49,144 bases of DNA, from assembly GCA_964510225.1 (NCBI GenBank), contig CAZEAN010000038.1, forward strand, positions 1-49,144, in the 5' to 3' direction. A model generated the notes under the pieces. The model was not told the DNA's origin. It was given only the letters and a program-made list of their open reading frames with translations, and did not search any database. The stretch comes from CAZEAN01 sp964510225. GTDB taxonomy: Bacteria > Planctomycetota > Planctomycetia > Isosphaerales > Isosphaeraceae. Each line of letters begins with the position of its first letter. The first letter of the stretch is position 1. Shown piece by piece: positions 18,673 to 28,080 of the stretch. The position numbers were made by a program, and so were the translations under genes.

Positions 18673-19326
18673 GGCGTTCCTCTCACGATCTCCGCCGGGG
18701 TTGAATATGTAAGGTAATATCGGACTCGGAAAAGTCTGCCTGCTATTTTGGGTTTTTGGGCAAGCGTTGGACAAGCTATGAGAATTTCGTTGACTGTATC
18801 GATCTCGTCAGCCATTTTAGTAAGTCACTCCACACATCGGACATCTTCTTGAAGATTAGCCTGGGATGAACAATCGCCTCCAATCTTGTTCGTCCCAAAG
18901 TTGTGTTCGATGCGGGATGAGTGTTGACGTGTTTCTCCACATCCGCCCAGAGTTTCAAAACACTCGGAAGACGAACCTAGTTCTTCTCTCTTGAGCTGAT
19001 TTTCGATTGTTGGCGATGCCGAGAATCCCTGAACTCAACGTCGTGCGGCTTGGCTGATTATCTGAGATCAGTTGAGTGGGCACCCAGACACTCTCTAATT
19101 GCACTGAACGTCGCTCGATTCTCGATGGTGATCCATCGACATCGCCGTCTCTGTTCGAAGGGATTTGAGTCAGAGCGCCACCAACCTACTGACAGGTTCG
19201 TCATCAGTGTTTAAATCCACTCAATTGAAGCTGGGGCGAACAATCTTGCGGGACACGACTCTTGCATCGTACCATCCAATCCTGACTTTCAATCTTTGAT
19301 CCTCTCGCCCGGAGAGCCTTCCGACA
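18673..19326. other. Gene-free 654-bp divergent intergenic region
   Basis: This region separates the minus-strand DUF1559 operon from the plus-strand 4-kb surface-protein gene and should hold both promoters. I found no open frame with a ribosome binding site, no convincing -35/-10 pair, and no strong hairpin or repeat. Confidence 0.5.
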
Positions 19327-22300
19327 ATGAGATCCCTTGATTCAAAGAATCAGATGTCGCGTAACGTGATTCGATCCGGGTCCCTAAAACGGAGGGCTCG
19401 CCACAATCGTCCGTGCCGGCCGATGATTGAGGCGTTTGAGGATCGAGTCTTGCTCACCACCCAGGCCACGTTGGTCCCTGGTCCCGTGATCAATGTAAGT
19501 CAGCAAGCTGGGAGTCAATCCGAACCAGCGATTGCGATCAATCCGTTTGATCCAGGCAATGTCGTTGTTCGATCAAATCAGAATGTCTTTGGGGTCAACG
19601 GCGAGTTTTTGGGGGTGACCTTCGATGGTCACAACTTCCAAACTCGAGGGTTTGCGGATGGGACTGACGGGCTTCCCGAATCTTGCTGTGATCCCTCAAT
19701 GCAGTTTGACGAGTTTGGAAATCTCTGGGCGACCTATCTCGGTGCCGATCTAGAATCGATCTTCGTCGCAGTAAGCACTGATGGTGGAGCAACGTTCCAG
19801 CTTGTCGAAACGTTAACTCAGAATGATGCAGTCGATCAACCGACGATCGTCACTGGTCCAGGCAGCGTCTGGGTCACCTACCGGAGTTTCGCAACCGCAA
19901 CTGACGGGATTGTTGCGGCTGGAATCTCTGTCGATGGCCTAGGGAGCTTCGGCACCTTCAGCCCGCTTCAGCTTGCCCCGGGGTCAGTCAGCGGAAACTT
20001 CGGTGACATCACTATCGGTCCAGAAGGACAAGTACTCGTCACCTACATGGATCCTGCAGGAGGAACAGGTCCGGCAAACATCCAAATCCATATCGACCCT
20101 GATGGATTAGGACCAGCCGGGTTCGGACCAGCGATTTTCAGCCAATCGATCAACGTTGGTGGATTCACACCCGTCCCTCCCCAGCCGGTAAGAACAGTTG
20201 ATGCGGCACTCGGGTTGTTCTACGACCGCAGCGGCGGACAATTTGATGGCCGTGCTTACTTGCTCTACACTGATCGACCAGACAGCACGAGTGTGGATAC
20301 CGACGTCTTCCTTCGCTTCTCCGACGATGATGGTGCCAGCTTTAGCGCCCCGATCCAGGTCAATGACGATACAGGGACGAACTCTCAGTTCTTCCCAAGG
20401 ATGGCAGTCGATCAGACTACAGGTAACCTGGCATTTGCCTGGTATGACGCTCGACTCGACGAAGGTGCCGGTGGGATCGGTGACACCGATGGGGCTCCAA
20501 ACACCGAAGCCCACTTCTTCGCGACCGCAAGCAGGGACGGAGGCCAGACCTTCCTTCCCAACATCAGGCTCTCCGACGGACCCTCGTCTGCCGAACGAGC
20601 TAACAACAATTTCGGCAACGATTACGGGGATTACTCTGCACTCGATTTTGTGAACGGGACGTTCTGGGCCTCTTGGGTCGACAATAGTATCGGATTGATC
20701 GGCAACCCAAATCCTGATCTCTTCGAAATTGCTGCGGCCAGTGTCGACCTCATTGAAATGAGTGTCGATATCGACATTATCGAAACAGAATTCCTTGGGC
20801 TCTTCGAAGACCAGCCGCTCCAGAACGCAACGGTTGGTGTTCTCACCGATCTTGATCCGACGCTCGGTGAAATCACTGAGTATACGGCGACAATCGACTG
20901 GGGTGATGGTTCCCTCCCCGAGCCACTCGGGCTCGAGTTCAACGAGACCGGCGGGATCGACCTTATTGGAACCCACACCTACGTTGAAGGTGGATCGTTC
21001 ACCGTTTCGATCACGGCTGATCGGAACGGGATCCTACCGTCAACCGAGACTTTTGACTTCCAAGTTGGCAGCTTCCCGATCGTCGCTGATACAAGTGGTA
21101 TCACGCTCGCGACTCGAGAGAATCTTCAACTAACTGAAGTTGTGGTTGGTAGCTTCGAAGATTTCGACCCCGGGTTCAACCCAACGTCGAATTATGATGC
21201 GACAATCCAGTGGGGTGATGGTACGGTCTCGCTCGGAACAGTCGTCGAGCGACCGGACGGTACCTTCAACGTCATCGGAACGCACACCTACCTTGAAGGT
21301 GGCGACTTTATCTACGAAGTGACCGTAACCGAAGAAGGTGGCGAAACATCGAGCGCGATGGGTGAGGCGCTGATCGAATCGGAACCAATTATCGCCCAGA
21401 GTTCGACCATCGGCGGTATTGACGCAGTCGAAGGGGTCCCGTTCCTGGGCGAGGTCGCTCGGTTCGTCGACCTCGATCAAACGGCCTTTGACATCAATAA
21501 TTATCAGGCGGTGATCGATTGGGGTGACGGTACCAGTTCAGACGGTGTCATCAGCCTCGATCCGCTCGGCGAATTCGTGGTCTCTGGCGAGCACCTCTTC
21601 AGCATCGGCCCCGATGGCGAAAACGATTTGCCGGTCTCAATCACCATAACCGAAGGGGGCGGCAACACGGCTGAGGTCACCACAACAGCCAACGTTACCG
21701 ACGCTGAAATCGAGGCTCAAGCCCTCGTCGTTGAGGTGACTGAAGGACCGTTCGAAGGAGTCGTCGCCAGCTTTACAGACCAGAATCCTCTCGGAACGAT
21801 CGATCAATTTTCCGCATTCATCGAGATCGAAGGGAATGTCGTCCCTGGGACCATTACCCAGGACGAAGAAAGTGGAGTCTTCCAGGTCGTTGGAGATCTG
21901 GAAGATCTCGAGGTTGGATCGTTCCCAGTAACGGTGACAGTCATCAGCACTGGTGGGAGTGACGATCAAGTCACTTCAACGCTCCTGGTTGCAGACGCCC
22001 CAATCGACGCAACTCCGTTCCCGATCTCTTCCGTGGAAGGATTCTTCGAAGGAGCGGTCGCTAGCTTTACAGACAGAAATCCCGACGGCGTCTCCAGCGA
22101 CTTCACTGCAACGATCTCTTGGGGAGATGGAACTGTCTCTGAGGGGACAGTGGTTCAAACTGAGGGAGGGGCATTCGAAGTTCTCGGTACGAACCTCTAC
22201 GAGCAAGGGACCTTTGACGTTGTCGTTACTATCACCGGTGACGGTGAAAACACCACGGACGTTACTGGGACAGCGACGATCCAAGATGCCCCGATTACGG

Positions 22301-23391
22301 TGATCGGCGTCCCGGTGCAAACCCTCGAAATCGCAACCGTGAACCTGACTGTCGGTGCGCTCTTTGACTCCAATCCCGCAGGGATGTCAGATGATCTGAC
22401 CGTGATGATCAATTGGGGTGATGGCGAAACGACACTCGGAGCGGCAGTCCGCGATCCGAACGGGAGCGGCTTCTTTGTCCAAGGTGAGCACCAGTACATT
22501 CAATCTGGGACCTTCCCTGTTACTGCAACAATTACGAGCATCGGTGGCCAGACAGATACCATCGAGACCACCGCGACGGTGAGCACTCTGGTTGTTCCGG
22601 TCATGGGGAGACTTGCACCAGGTAGTGACTCTGTCATTATCGGTGATGGCCTAACCAATGACACCTCACCAACCGTCGAAGGATTTGCGATTCCAACGTC
22701 GACCGTAATCCTCTTTGGTCAGGGAAGCGACGGGGTCCTCTTCCTGCTCGACGAAGTCCCTACCAATCCAATCGACGGGGGCTTCGAGTTCACGACTAGC
22801 CCATTACCGGACGGGACATTCTCCATCATTGCAGCCTCGAAGAATCTCTCAGGGATTCAGAGTAGTCCCTTGGTGACGCTGGTTGACGACCTTCTGATAG
22901 ATACCCAAACGCCCGAGGTCACGGATGTCTTCCTCGACAGCAACCGTGGAGAATTGATCGTTAGCTTCGACGACAATGCATCCGGGATCTTGGCGGAGTC
23001 GCTCCTGAATCCTGCACTCTACTCCTTGGTCGGTCCCAATGGTTCCGTAGTCCCAATTACTGGTGCACAAATCGGCACACCTCGAACAGCTCTTGGTCAG
23101 TCGGTGATCCTCCAGCTCGCTGGTGGCGGTCCGATCGCAAACGGATCTTACACCGTTGCGGTCAACGGTGAGGGAATCTTGGATTCGGCTGGGAACTCAG
23201 TCACTGAATCGTTCTTTACGCAGTTCCCGCAGTTCAACACCGTCGCACAGTCCTTGTTCCTTGCGGAGATTATTGCCAACAACGGGATGTCGACTCGCCC
23301 CATGCAAGTGATCCCGGCAGATCAGCGTGCCGGCCGAGATGCGTTCCTTCTCTTTATTCAAGGTGCCTTCCGAGTTCGACCCAACCAGTAA
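19327..23391 (+). CDS. Large LEPR-XLL surface protein with sialidase-like and PKD-like domains
   Basis: A 1354-residue extracellular protein. Near residues 36-43 is EAFEDRVLL, a variant of the planctomycete LEPR-XLL N-terminal tag. Residues about 55-470 look like a sialidase/BNR-type beta-propeller, with SQSEPAIAINPFDPGNVVV, Asp-box-like VSTDGGATFQ and ASRDGGQTF, and several WATY/VTY strands. Residues about 480-1090 contain six PKD-like repeats spaced close to 300 bases. Five carry WGDG (codons near 20899, 21211, 21518, 22119 and 22412) and the fourth does not. A bacterial Ig-like section and a final globular region follow. GGAGAG precedes ATG 19327. Catalysis is not shown; adhesion or polysaccharide binding is inferred. 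Confidence 0.88.
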   Translation: MRSLDSKNQMSRNVIRSGSLKRRARHNRPCRPMIEAFEDRVLLTTQATLVPGPVINVSQQAGSQSEPAIAINPFDPGNVVVRSNQNVFGVNGEFLGVTFDGHNFQTRGFADGTDGLPESCCDPSMQFDEFGNLWATYLGADLESIFVAVSTDGGATFQLVETLTQNDAVDQPTIVTGPGSVWVTYRSFATATDGIVAAGISVDGLGSFGTFSPLQLAPGSVSGNFGDITIGPEGQVLVTYMDPAGGTGPANIQIHIDPDGLGPAGFGPAIFSQSINVGGFTPVPPQPVRTVDAALGLFYDRSGGQFDGRAYLLYTDRPDSTSVDTDVFLRFSDDDGASFSAPIQVNDDTGTNSQFFPRMAVDQTTGNLAFAWYDARLDEGAGGIGDTDGAPNTEAHFFATASRDGGQTFLPNIRLSDGPSSAERANNNFGNDYGDYSALDFVNGTFWASWVDNSIGLIGNPNPDLFEIAAASVDLIEMSVDIDIIETEFLGLFEDQPLQNATVGVLTDLDPTLGEITEYTATIDWGDGSLPEPLGLEFNETGGIDLIGTHTYVEGGSFTVSITADRNGILPSTETFDFQVGSFPIVADTSGITLATRENLQLTEVVVGSFEDFDPGFNPTSNYDATIQWGDGTVSLGTVVERPDGTFNVIGTHTYLEGGDFIYEVTVTEEGGETSSAMGEALIESEPIIAQSSTIGGIDAVEGVPFLGEVARFVDLDQTAFDINNYQAVIDWGDGTSSDGVISLDPLGEFVVSGEHLFSIGPDGENDLPVSITITEGGGNTAEVTTTANVTDAEIEAQALVVEVTEGPFEGVVASFTDQNPLGTIDQFSAFIEIEGNVVPGTITQDEESGVFQVVGDLEDLEVGSFPVTVTVISTGGSDDQVTSTLLVADAPIDATPFPISSVEGFFEGAVASFTDRNPDGVSSDFTATISWGDGTVSEGTVVQTEGGAFEVLGTNLYEQGTFDVVVTITGDGENTTDVTGTATIQDAPITVIGVPVQTLEIATVNLTVGALFDSNPAGMSDDLTVMINWGDGETTLGAAVRDPNGSGFFVQGEHQYIQSGTFPVTATITSIGGQTDTIETTATVSTLVVPVMGRLAPGSDSVIIGDGLTNDTSPTVEGFAIPTSTVILFGQGSDGVLFLLDEVPTNPIDGGFEFTTSPLPDGTFSIIAASKNLSGIQSSPLVTLVDDLLIDTQTPEVTDVFLDSNRGELIVSFDDNASGILAESLLNPALYSLVGPNGSVVPITGAQIGTPRTALGQSVILQLAGGGPIANGSYTVAVNGEGILDSAGNSVTESFFTQFPQFNTVAQSLFLAEIIANNGMSTRPMQVIPADQRAGRDAFLLFIQGAFRVRPNQ

Positions 23392-23438
23392 CATCCCAAT
23401 TGTGATCATTCCTTGGATCTGATCAACGATCTTGGGCG

Positions 23439-24713
23439 TCAACGTGGCCGACTCGGAATATCCGAGTCGGCTGTTTTATGCGCCTTGAGAAGATCCGAGT
23501 GCCGTTTGTCGGCTTCTCCTGACCTTCCGTCTCTCTGACTGATCCGATTCACCTGGCCTGAAACCGAGACCCATAGGACAAATAAGCCTGTGTTGACAAC
23601 AAAGGGGACAATAAAGACCACGGATGAGTCACCAAATCGGTTGACAATCAGACCGGCGAGAAGGTTGCCCGATAACGCCCCGACGCCGGCGGTTACGAAG
23701 GTCTGCAACCCCTGAGCGCTTGCACGACGATCGGGCGGAGCGTGACTGTCGAGGAACATCATCCCCGCAATCGTAAAAAAGGCGATGCCGAAGCCGTGGA
23801 GCGGGATCCCTATGACCGCGACCCAGAGCGGCGGATCCAATGCCAGCGTCCCATAGCGGACAGCCCAGGCCAAGATCCCGACCGCGAGGGTGATTCGCTC
23901 GCCGAATCGTTGGATCAAAAAGGGTAGTAGCCAGAGAGCGCCAACCTCCGATACCTGGCCGAGAGTCATCGCCGGACCAATCCAGGGTCGAGGGAGGCCG
24001 ATGGATTCCAGGTAAGGTGGTTGGACTTGAAACATATAAGGTAACGTCATCGTCACCCCAAACGCCGTTAACAAGTAAAAGGCCACAATCGGCCGTCTGA
24101 TCAAGGTGCCGACATCTCGCCTCGCCGATCGCCAGCCGCGTTTGGCACCGGTCGCGAGCGGTGGAGTTTCGGGAAGCTGAAGGCTGTAAAGGGAGAGTGT
24201 CGCTGCAATTAGCGCACCGATGCTGAATGCAACCGCTCCTCCTTGAGAAACTCTGACAAACAGAATCGCCAAGGCAACAATCCAACCAGCGGCCATCCAA
24301 CCGATGGTTCCCCAGAGTCGGACCCGCCCGAATTCTGCCTTCGGATTTCCCAAGTTGCGCATCGCGATGGTGTTGCTAAGCCCCATCGCTGAGGAAACAA
24401 CCAACCAGTAGGCCAGAAAGAGGAGGAAGATCGACCAACCTTGATCGAAAACGCCGGAAGCCATTACCAACAAGAGTCCAGAGGCAACCGCAAAGATGAT
24501 TCCGAGGAGCCGATTCGCAGAAACAAAGCGGTCTGCTAATTGCCCGATCCCAAGCGGTGAGACCAGGCAACCAACGGCGAACGTTGAAAAGATGAGGCCT
24601 CGTGAAGCCCCTGAGATTCCAAGGTCTTTCAAATGGACAGCCAAGAGCGGATACCAAGAGCCTTGGACACCATAGAGCAAAGCCATCATTCCCGCGAGTC
24701 GCCAGCGCACCAC
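23439..24713 (-). CDS. MFS transporter, nucleoside:H+ symporter-like
   Basis: A 424-residue inner-membrane transporter with about 12 hydrophobic helices. The first segment, ALLYGVQGSWYPLLAVHLKDLG, the loop LIFSTFAVGCLVSPLGIGQLADRF and NPKAEFGRVRLWGTIGWMAAGW resemble the NupG/MFS_1-like branch, which carries nucleosides or sugars with protons. The substrate cannot be fixed from sequence. The first start is GTG 24713; AAGGAGG sits so close that the adjacent GTG at 24710 may be the one used. The last 11 codons contain the hairpin that seems to terminate the opposite gene. It is divergent from the radical SAM gene. Confidence 0.88.
   Translation of the reverse strand: MVRWRLAGMMALLYGVQGSWYPLLAVHLKDLGISGASRGLIFSTFAVGCLVSPLGIGQLADRFVSANRLLGIIFAVASGLLLVMASGVFDQGWSIFLLFLAYWLVVSSAMGLSNTIAMRNLGNPKAEFGRVRLWGTIGWMAAGWIVALAILFVRVSQGGAVAFSIGALIAATLSLYSLQLPETPPLATGAKRGWRSARRDVGTLIRRPIVAFYLLTAFGVTMTLPYMFQVQPPYLESIGLPRPWIGPAMTLGQVSEVGALWLLPFLIQRFGERITLAVGILAWAVRYGTLALDPPLWVAVIGIPLHGFGIAFFTIAGMMFLDSHAPPDRRASAQGLQTFVTAGVGALSGNLLAGLIVNRFGDSSVVFIVPFVVNTGLFVLWVSVSGQVNRISQRDGRSGEADKRHSDLLKAHKTADSDIPSRPR
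23447..23471 (+). terminator. Terminator of the surface-protein gene, inside the 3' end of the MFS gene
   Basis: GCCGACTCGGA (23447-23457) pairs perfectly with TCCGAGTCGGC (23461-23471) around the three-base loop ATA, followed on the plus strand by TGTTTTA. It lies 56 bases after the stop of the surface-protein gene and within coding sequence of the minus-strand MFS gene. The minus strand has no T-run after it. Confidence 0.75.
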
Positions 24714-24880
24714 TCCTCCTTCTAATCCCTGGAATTAGCGAATCTGCTTACTGCAAACCTCGAGTCTGAGGACACTACAGCGCAGCATCGGTGCCCGAGG
24801 CCGTCTATCATATCGTGTCCGTGACTTCCGCCGAGCAATTGACTTGCCGCCCGCTGCCCCTTTCTCGCAAAGGACTGCTC

Positions 24881-26476
24881 ATGGCTGACATTGTATTGAT
24901 CAATCCAAAATTTGAAGTTTCGTATTGGGGAATGGAACACGCGCTTCCGATGCTTGGGAAAAAGGCCAACCTCCCGGTCGCTGCATTGCCCCTACTTGCC
25001 GCACTGACTCCCGAACCGCATACCATCACTCTGATTGACGATTACGTTGAACCGATCGAGTTTGACTGCTGTGTCTTGGCTGACATTGTTGGCCTGACCG
25101 GGATGAGCGTCCAGCGGTTCCGGATGCGCGAGATTCTGACCGAACTAAAAGAGCGGGGGTGCTTTACTATTGTCGGTGGGCCGTATGTCACGGTCTCGGA
25201 ACACTATTTCGAAGGACTCGCCGACGCAATCTTCATCGGTGAGGCTGAGCAAACCTGGCCTCAGTTCTTAAACGAGTGGTCGGAAGGATTACATCAGTAT
25301 CGTTACGAGCAACTTGATAAAACTGACATGTCGACGGTGCCGACGCCACGCTTCGACATGATGAAATCGTCTGCTTATGCATTCGGATCGCTTCAGTTTA
25401 CGCGTGGTTGTCCCTTCCAGTGCGAGTTCTGTGACATCATCGTCACCTTTGGTCGGCGCCCCAGGATCAAAACAATCGATCAGATTGTTAACGAACTGGA
25501 TGCGATCGTTCGCGAAAAGATGCGAATTGTCTTCATTGTTGATGACAATCTGATTGGTAACAAACGAGCCATTAAGCCGATCTTGGCTCGAGTTGCGCAG
25601 TGGCAACGAGATCATGCCTATCCCTTGACGTTTTTCACAGAGGCTTCGCTTGATCTCGCGGACGACGATGAGCTAATGAACCTCATGGTCGAGGCCAACA
25701 TCATCAGCGTCTTCATCGGGGTCGAGTCTCCCAACGAAGAGGCCCTCCGGGAAACGAAGAAACTCCAGAACCTTCGCAAAGGTGGTTCCATGGTGGAAAA
25801 AATCCACCGGATCCAGAACGCTGGGATGGAAGTCTGGTCGGGAATGATCATGGGATTCGACCATGATGACACCAGTATCTTTGAAGCCCAGCAAGAGTTT
25901 ATCCGAGATGCGCGGATTGCATTCTCTATGTCAGGGATGCTCCATGCAATTCCTAAGACTCCACTTTACGACCGCCTCCTCGAAGAAGGTCGACTCGATC
26001 CTAGTGATAATCCCGAGTATGGGACAAACGTCATTCCACTTCAGATGACACGAGAGGAGCTTCGAGAAGGTTACATCGAAGTGATGAATGCCCTCTATGA
26101 TCCTGAAGTCTACTTCGAGCGGCTTGAATCACTCTTTATCGATGGCAAACTCGATGTTGGACGAGGACGATCTCGTTGGTGGCGTCATCATCGACTCAAA
26201 CAAATGATGTCTGAAGGACTTTGGCTTCTTCAATCGATCGGTCTCTTTGTACGATTGATGACGATGGTCCCTCAACGTTCTCTCCGCCGTGAATATCGGG
26301 CTCGGCTCTGGAAGTACCTTAAGTATCGACAAAACCCGGGTTCATTACTAATCTATCTCATCCACATCGCAATGCACTATCACACCTACACCTTAGCACA
26401 GTCCCTCAGACGAACGGATCAAACGTTCGAACATCAACTCAACGGACGTGCTCCGGTACTCATCAACTCATTTTAG
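24881..26476 (+). CDS. B12-binding-domain radical SAM protein (HpnP-like architecture)
   Basis: A 531-residue radical SAM enzyme. The N-terminal ~150 residues have a cobalamin-binding-type Rossmann fold (MADIVLINPKFEVSYWGMEH, then GGPYVTVSEHYFEGLADAIFIGEAEQTWP), without a clear DxHxxG motif. The iron-sulfur motif CxxxCxxC is at Cys 177, 181 and 184 in TRGCPFQCEFCDI. The C-terminal third (LREGYIEVMNALYDPEVYFER) resembles DUF4070, as in hopanoid C-2 methylase HpnP and its relatives. AAAGGA at 24869-24874 fixes ATG 24881; the frame upstream to 24791 is not needed. A methylation or C-C bond reaction on a lipid-like substrate is possible but inferred; no hopanoid genes are nearby. Confidence 0.88.
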   Translation: MADIVLINPKFEVSYWGMEHALPMLGKKANLPVAALPLLAALTPEPHTITLIDDYVEPIEFDCCVLADIVGLTGMSVQRFRMREILTELKERGCFTIVGGPYVTVSEHYFEGLADAIFIGEAEQTWPQFLNEWSEGLHQYRYEQLDKTDMSTVPTPRFDMMKSSAYAFGSLQFTRGCPFQCEFCDIIVTFGRRPRIKTIDQIVNELDAIVREKMRIVFIVDDNLIGNKRAIKPILARVAQWQRDHAYPLTFFTEASLDLADDDELMNLMVEANIISVFIGVESPNEEALRETKKLQNLRKGGSMVEKIHRIQNAGMEVWSGMIMGFDHDDTSIFEAQQEFIRDARIAFSMSGMLHAIPKTPLYDRLLEEGRLDPSDNPEYGTNVIPLQMTREELREGYIEVMNALYDPEVYFERLESLFIDGKLDVGRGRSRWWRHHRLKQMMSEGLWLLQSIGLFVRLMTMVPQRSLRREYRARLWKYLKYRQNPGSLLIYLIHIAMHYHTYTLAQSLRRTDQTFEHQLNGRAPVLINSF

Positions 26477-26505
26477 TGTCCGCAGAACGAAAGGTATGGT
26501 GACGA

Positions 26506-28080
26506 ATGCCAACTCCGACGACGGAGTCTTCCTCAAAGAATCGCCAGATGGATTTGTTCCGACTCTCGGTTCCCTTCGTTCTGAGCGTAGCTGCTATTGG
26601 GATCTTCTTTCCTGACACATTTACGGGGGTCATCTCTGGGGTCACGAAAGCCTTCTTCCGATCGATCGATTGGTTCTTTATGGCAACAGTCACCACAACT
26701 TTAGTGCTCGCGATCTGGTTAGCAGCAAGTCGCTACGGGTCGGTCAGATTGGGCAAACCGGACGAAGAACCGGAGTTCAGTACCGCAAGTTGGCTGGCGA
26801 TGCTCTTTGCCGCAGGGATGGGGGTGGGGCTGCTCTTCTGGGGAGTTAGTGAACCGATCAGCCACTTTACCTCTCCCCCGCTTGGTGAACCCGGATCGGC
26901 AGAGGCAGCCCGTCAATCGCTCGTGATTACAATGCTCCACTGGGGCTTTCATGCCTGGTCGGTCTATGCGATCGGAGCGATGGTGTTGGCCTACTTTCAC
27001 TATCGCTACGATGCCCCCTTTCTACCTGGCTCACCAATACGTTATGCCTTCAAGGGGCGGTGGGTACCGGGGGTCGCCCTCGCTGCTGATGTCATCGGTA
27101 TCGTTGCAGTGGCGTTTGGTGTGGCGGGCTCGCTAGCAAGTGGCGTCATTCAACTCTACACCGGCCTCACTGCTTCTTTCGGTGTGCCGAGTGGGCTCTG
27201 GTGGATCACGATTGGATTACTTGTGTTCCTTTTTGTCAGTTACATGACCTCGGCGGCAACCTCACTCGACAAGGGAATCCAGATTCTGAGTAATATCAAC
27301 ATGATCATCGCAATCGTGTTGATGGTGTTTATTCTCGTTCTGGGACCCACAGCCTTCCTCTTACGGGCCTTTGTAACTGGGCTCAGTGACTACTTAAGTT
27401 CGCTTCCTGGACTCTCATTGCGGCTCTATCCCTATCAGAACCTCAATGACTGGATGGGTACCTGGACCCTTACCTACTTCATCTGGTGGATTGCTTGGAG
27501 TCCCTTCGTCGGGATCTTCATCGCGAGAATCAGCCGAGGGAGAACGATCCGTGAATTTGTAATCGGAGTTCTCGCGGTACCAACCCTATTCTCCATGTTC
27601 TGGTTTGCCATTTTCGGTGGGACCGGGATCTATGAGGAGAGCTTTGGTGCTGGAGGAATCGGCGAGCTTGCTCTGGAAAATCCCTCGCTCCCGCTTTTCT
27701 CCCTCTTAGAGCGAATGCCGATGGCAAAGCTGACGATGATCGTCTCGATGGTCCTCGTCTTTGTCTTTATCGTGACGAGCGTCGATAGCGCGACCTTCGT
27801 ACTTGGAATGCTCACGAGTCAGGGAGCGATGAATCCTCCCACCTATCGAAAGCTGTTTTGGGGAATCGCACTGGCACTCCTCGGATCGGCCTTGGCTTTG
27901 ACGAACAGCATCAATGTGGTCCGTGCAGGAGCCATTAGTGGAGCCCTTCCGTTGACATTCGTGTTGTTGATTCAGGCTGGAGCATTGGTCCGAGTCTTGA
28001 TACTTGGCACCAACACCAGAAATTCAAACTCGAAACGAATCGACGAATCGATCAAGAAAGCTGAGGAGGCCACAACATGA
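26506..28080 (+). CDS. BCCT-family betaine/carnitine/choline-type transporter
   Basis: A 524-residue secondary transporter of the BCCT family, with about 12 membrane helices. The family signature is clear: FAAGMGVGLLFWGVSEPISH early and TYFIWWIAWSPFVGIFIARI near residues 320-340, including the Trp-rich substrate-box helix. BCCT carriers import quaternary amines such as glycine betaine, choline or carnitine by sodium or proton symport or substrate exchange, often for osmoprotection. The short C-terminal tail (about 30 residues, Lys/Glu-rich) lacks the long osmosensing extension of BetP. The stop codon overlaps the start of the next gene by four bases, which implies translational coupling to a solute-binding protein. 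Confidence 0.93.
   Translation: MPTPTTESSSKNRQMDLFRLSVPFVLSVAAIGIFFPDTFTGVISGVTKAFFRSIDWFFMATVTTTLVLAIWLAASRYGSVRLGKPDEEPEFSTASWLAMLFAAGMGVGLLFWGVSEPISHFTSPPLGEPGSAEAARQSLVITMLHWGFHAWSVYAIGAMVLAYFHYRYDAPFLPGSPIRYAFKGRWVPGVALAADVIGIVAVAFGVAGSLASGVIQLYTGLTASFGVPSGLWWITIGLLVFLFVSYMTSAATSLDKGIQILSNINMIIAIVLMVFILVLGPTAFLLRAFVTGLSDYLSSLPGLSLRLYPYQNLNDWMGTWTLTYFIWWIAWSPFVGIFIARISRGRTIREFVIGVLAVPTLFSMFWFAIFGGTGIYEESFGAGGIGELALENPSLPLFSLLERMPMAKLTMIVSMVLVFVFIVTSVDSATFVLGMLTSQGAMNPPTYRKLFWGIALALLGSALALTNSINVVRAGAISGALPLTFVLLIQAGALVRVLILGTNTRNSNSKRIDESIKKAEEATT

Noticed and set aside
20107..20976. 289-residue open frame on the minus strand inside the surface-protein gene
   Set aside because: It lies wholly opposite a clearly coding repeat protein and has no recognisable sequence; it is a shadow of codon bias.
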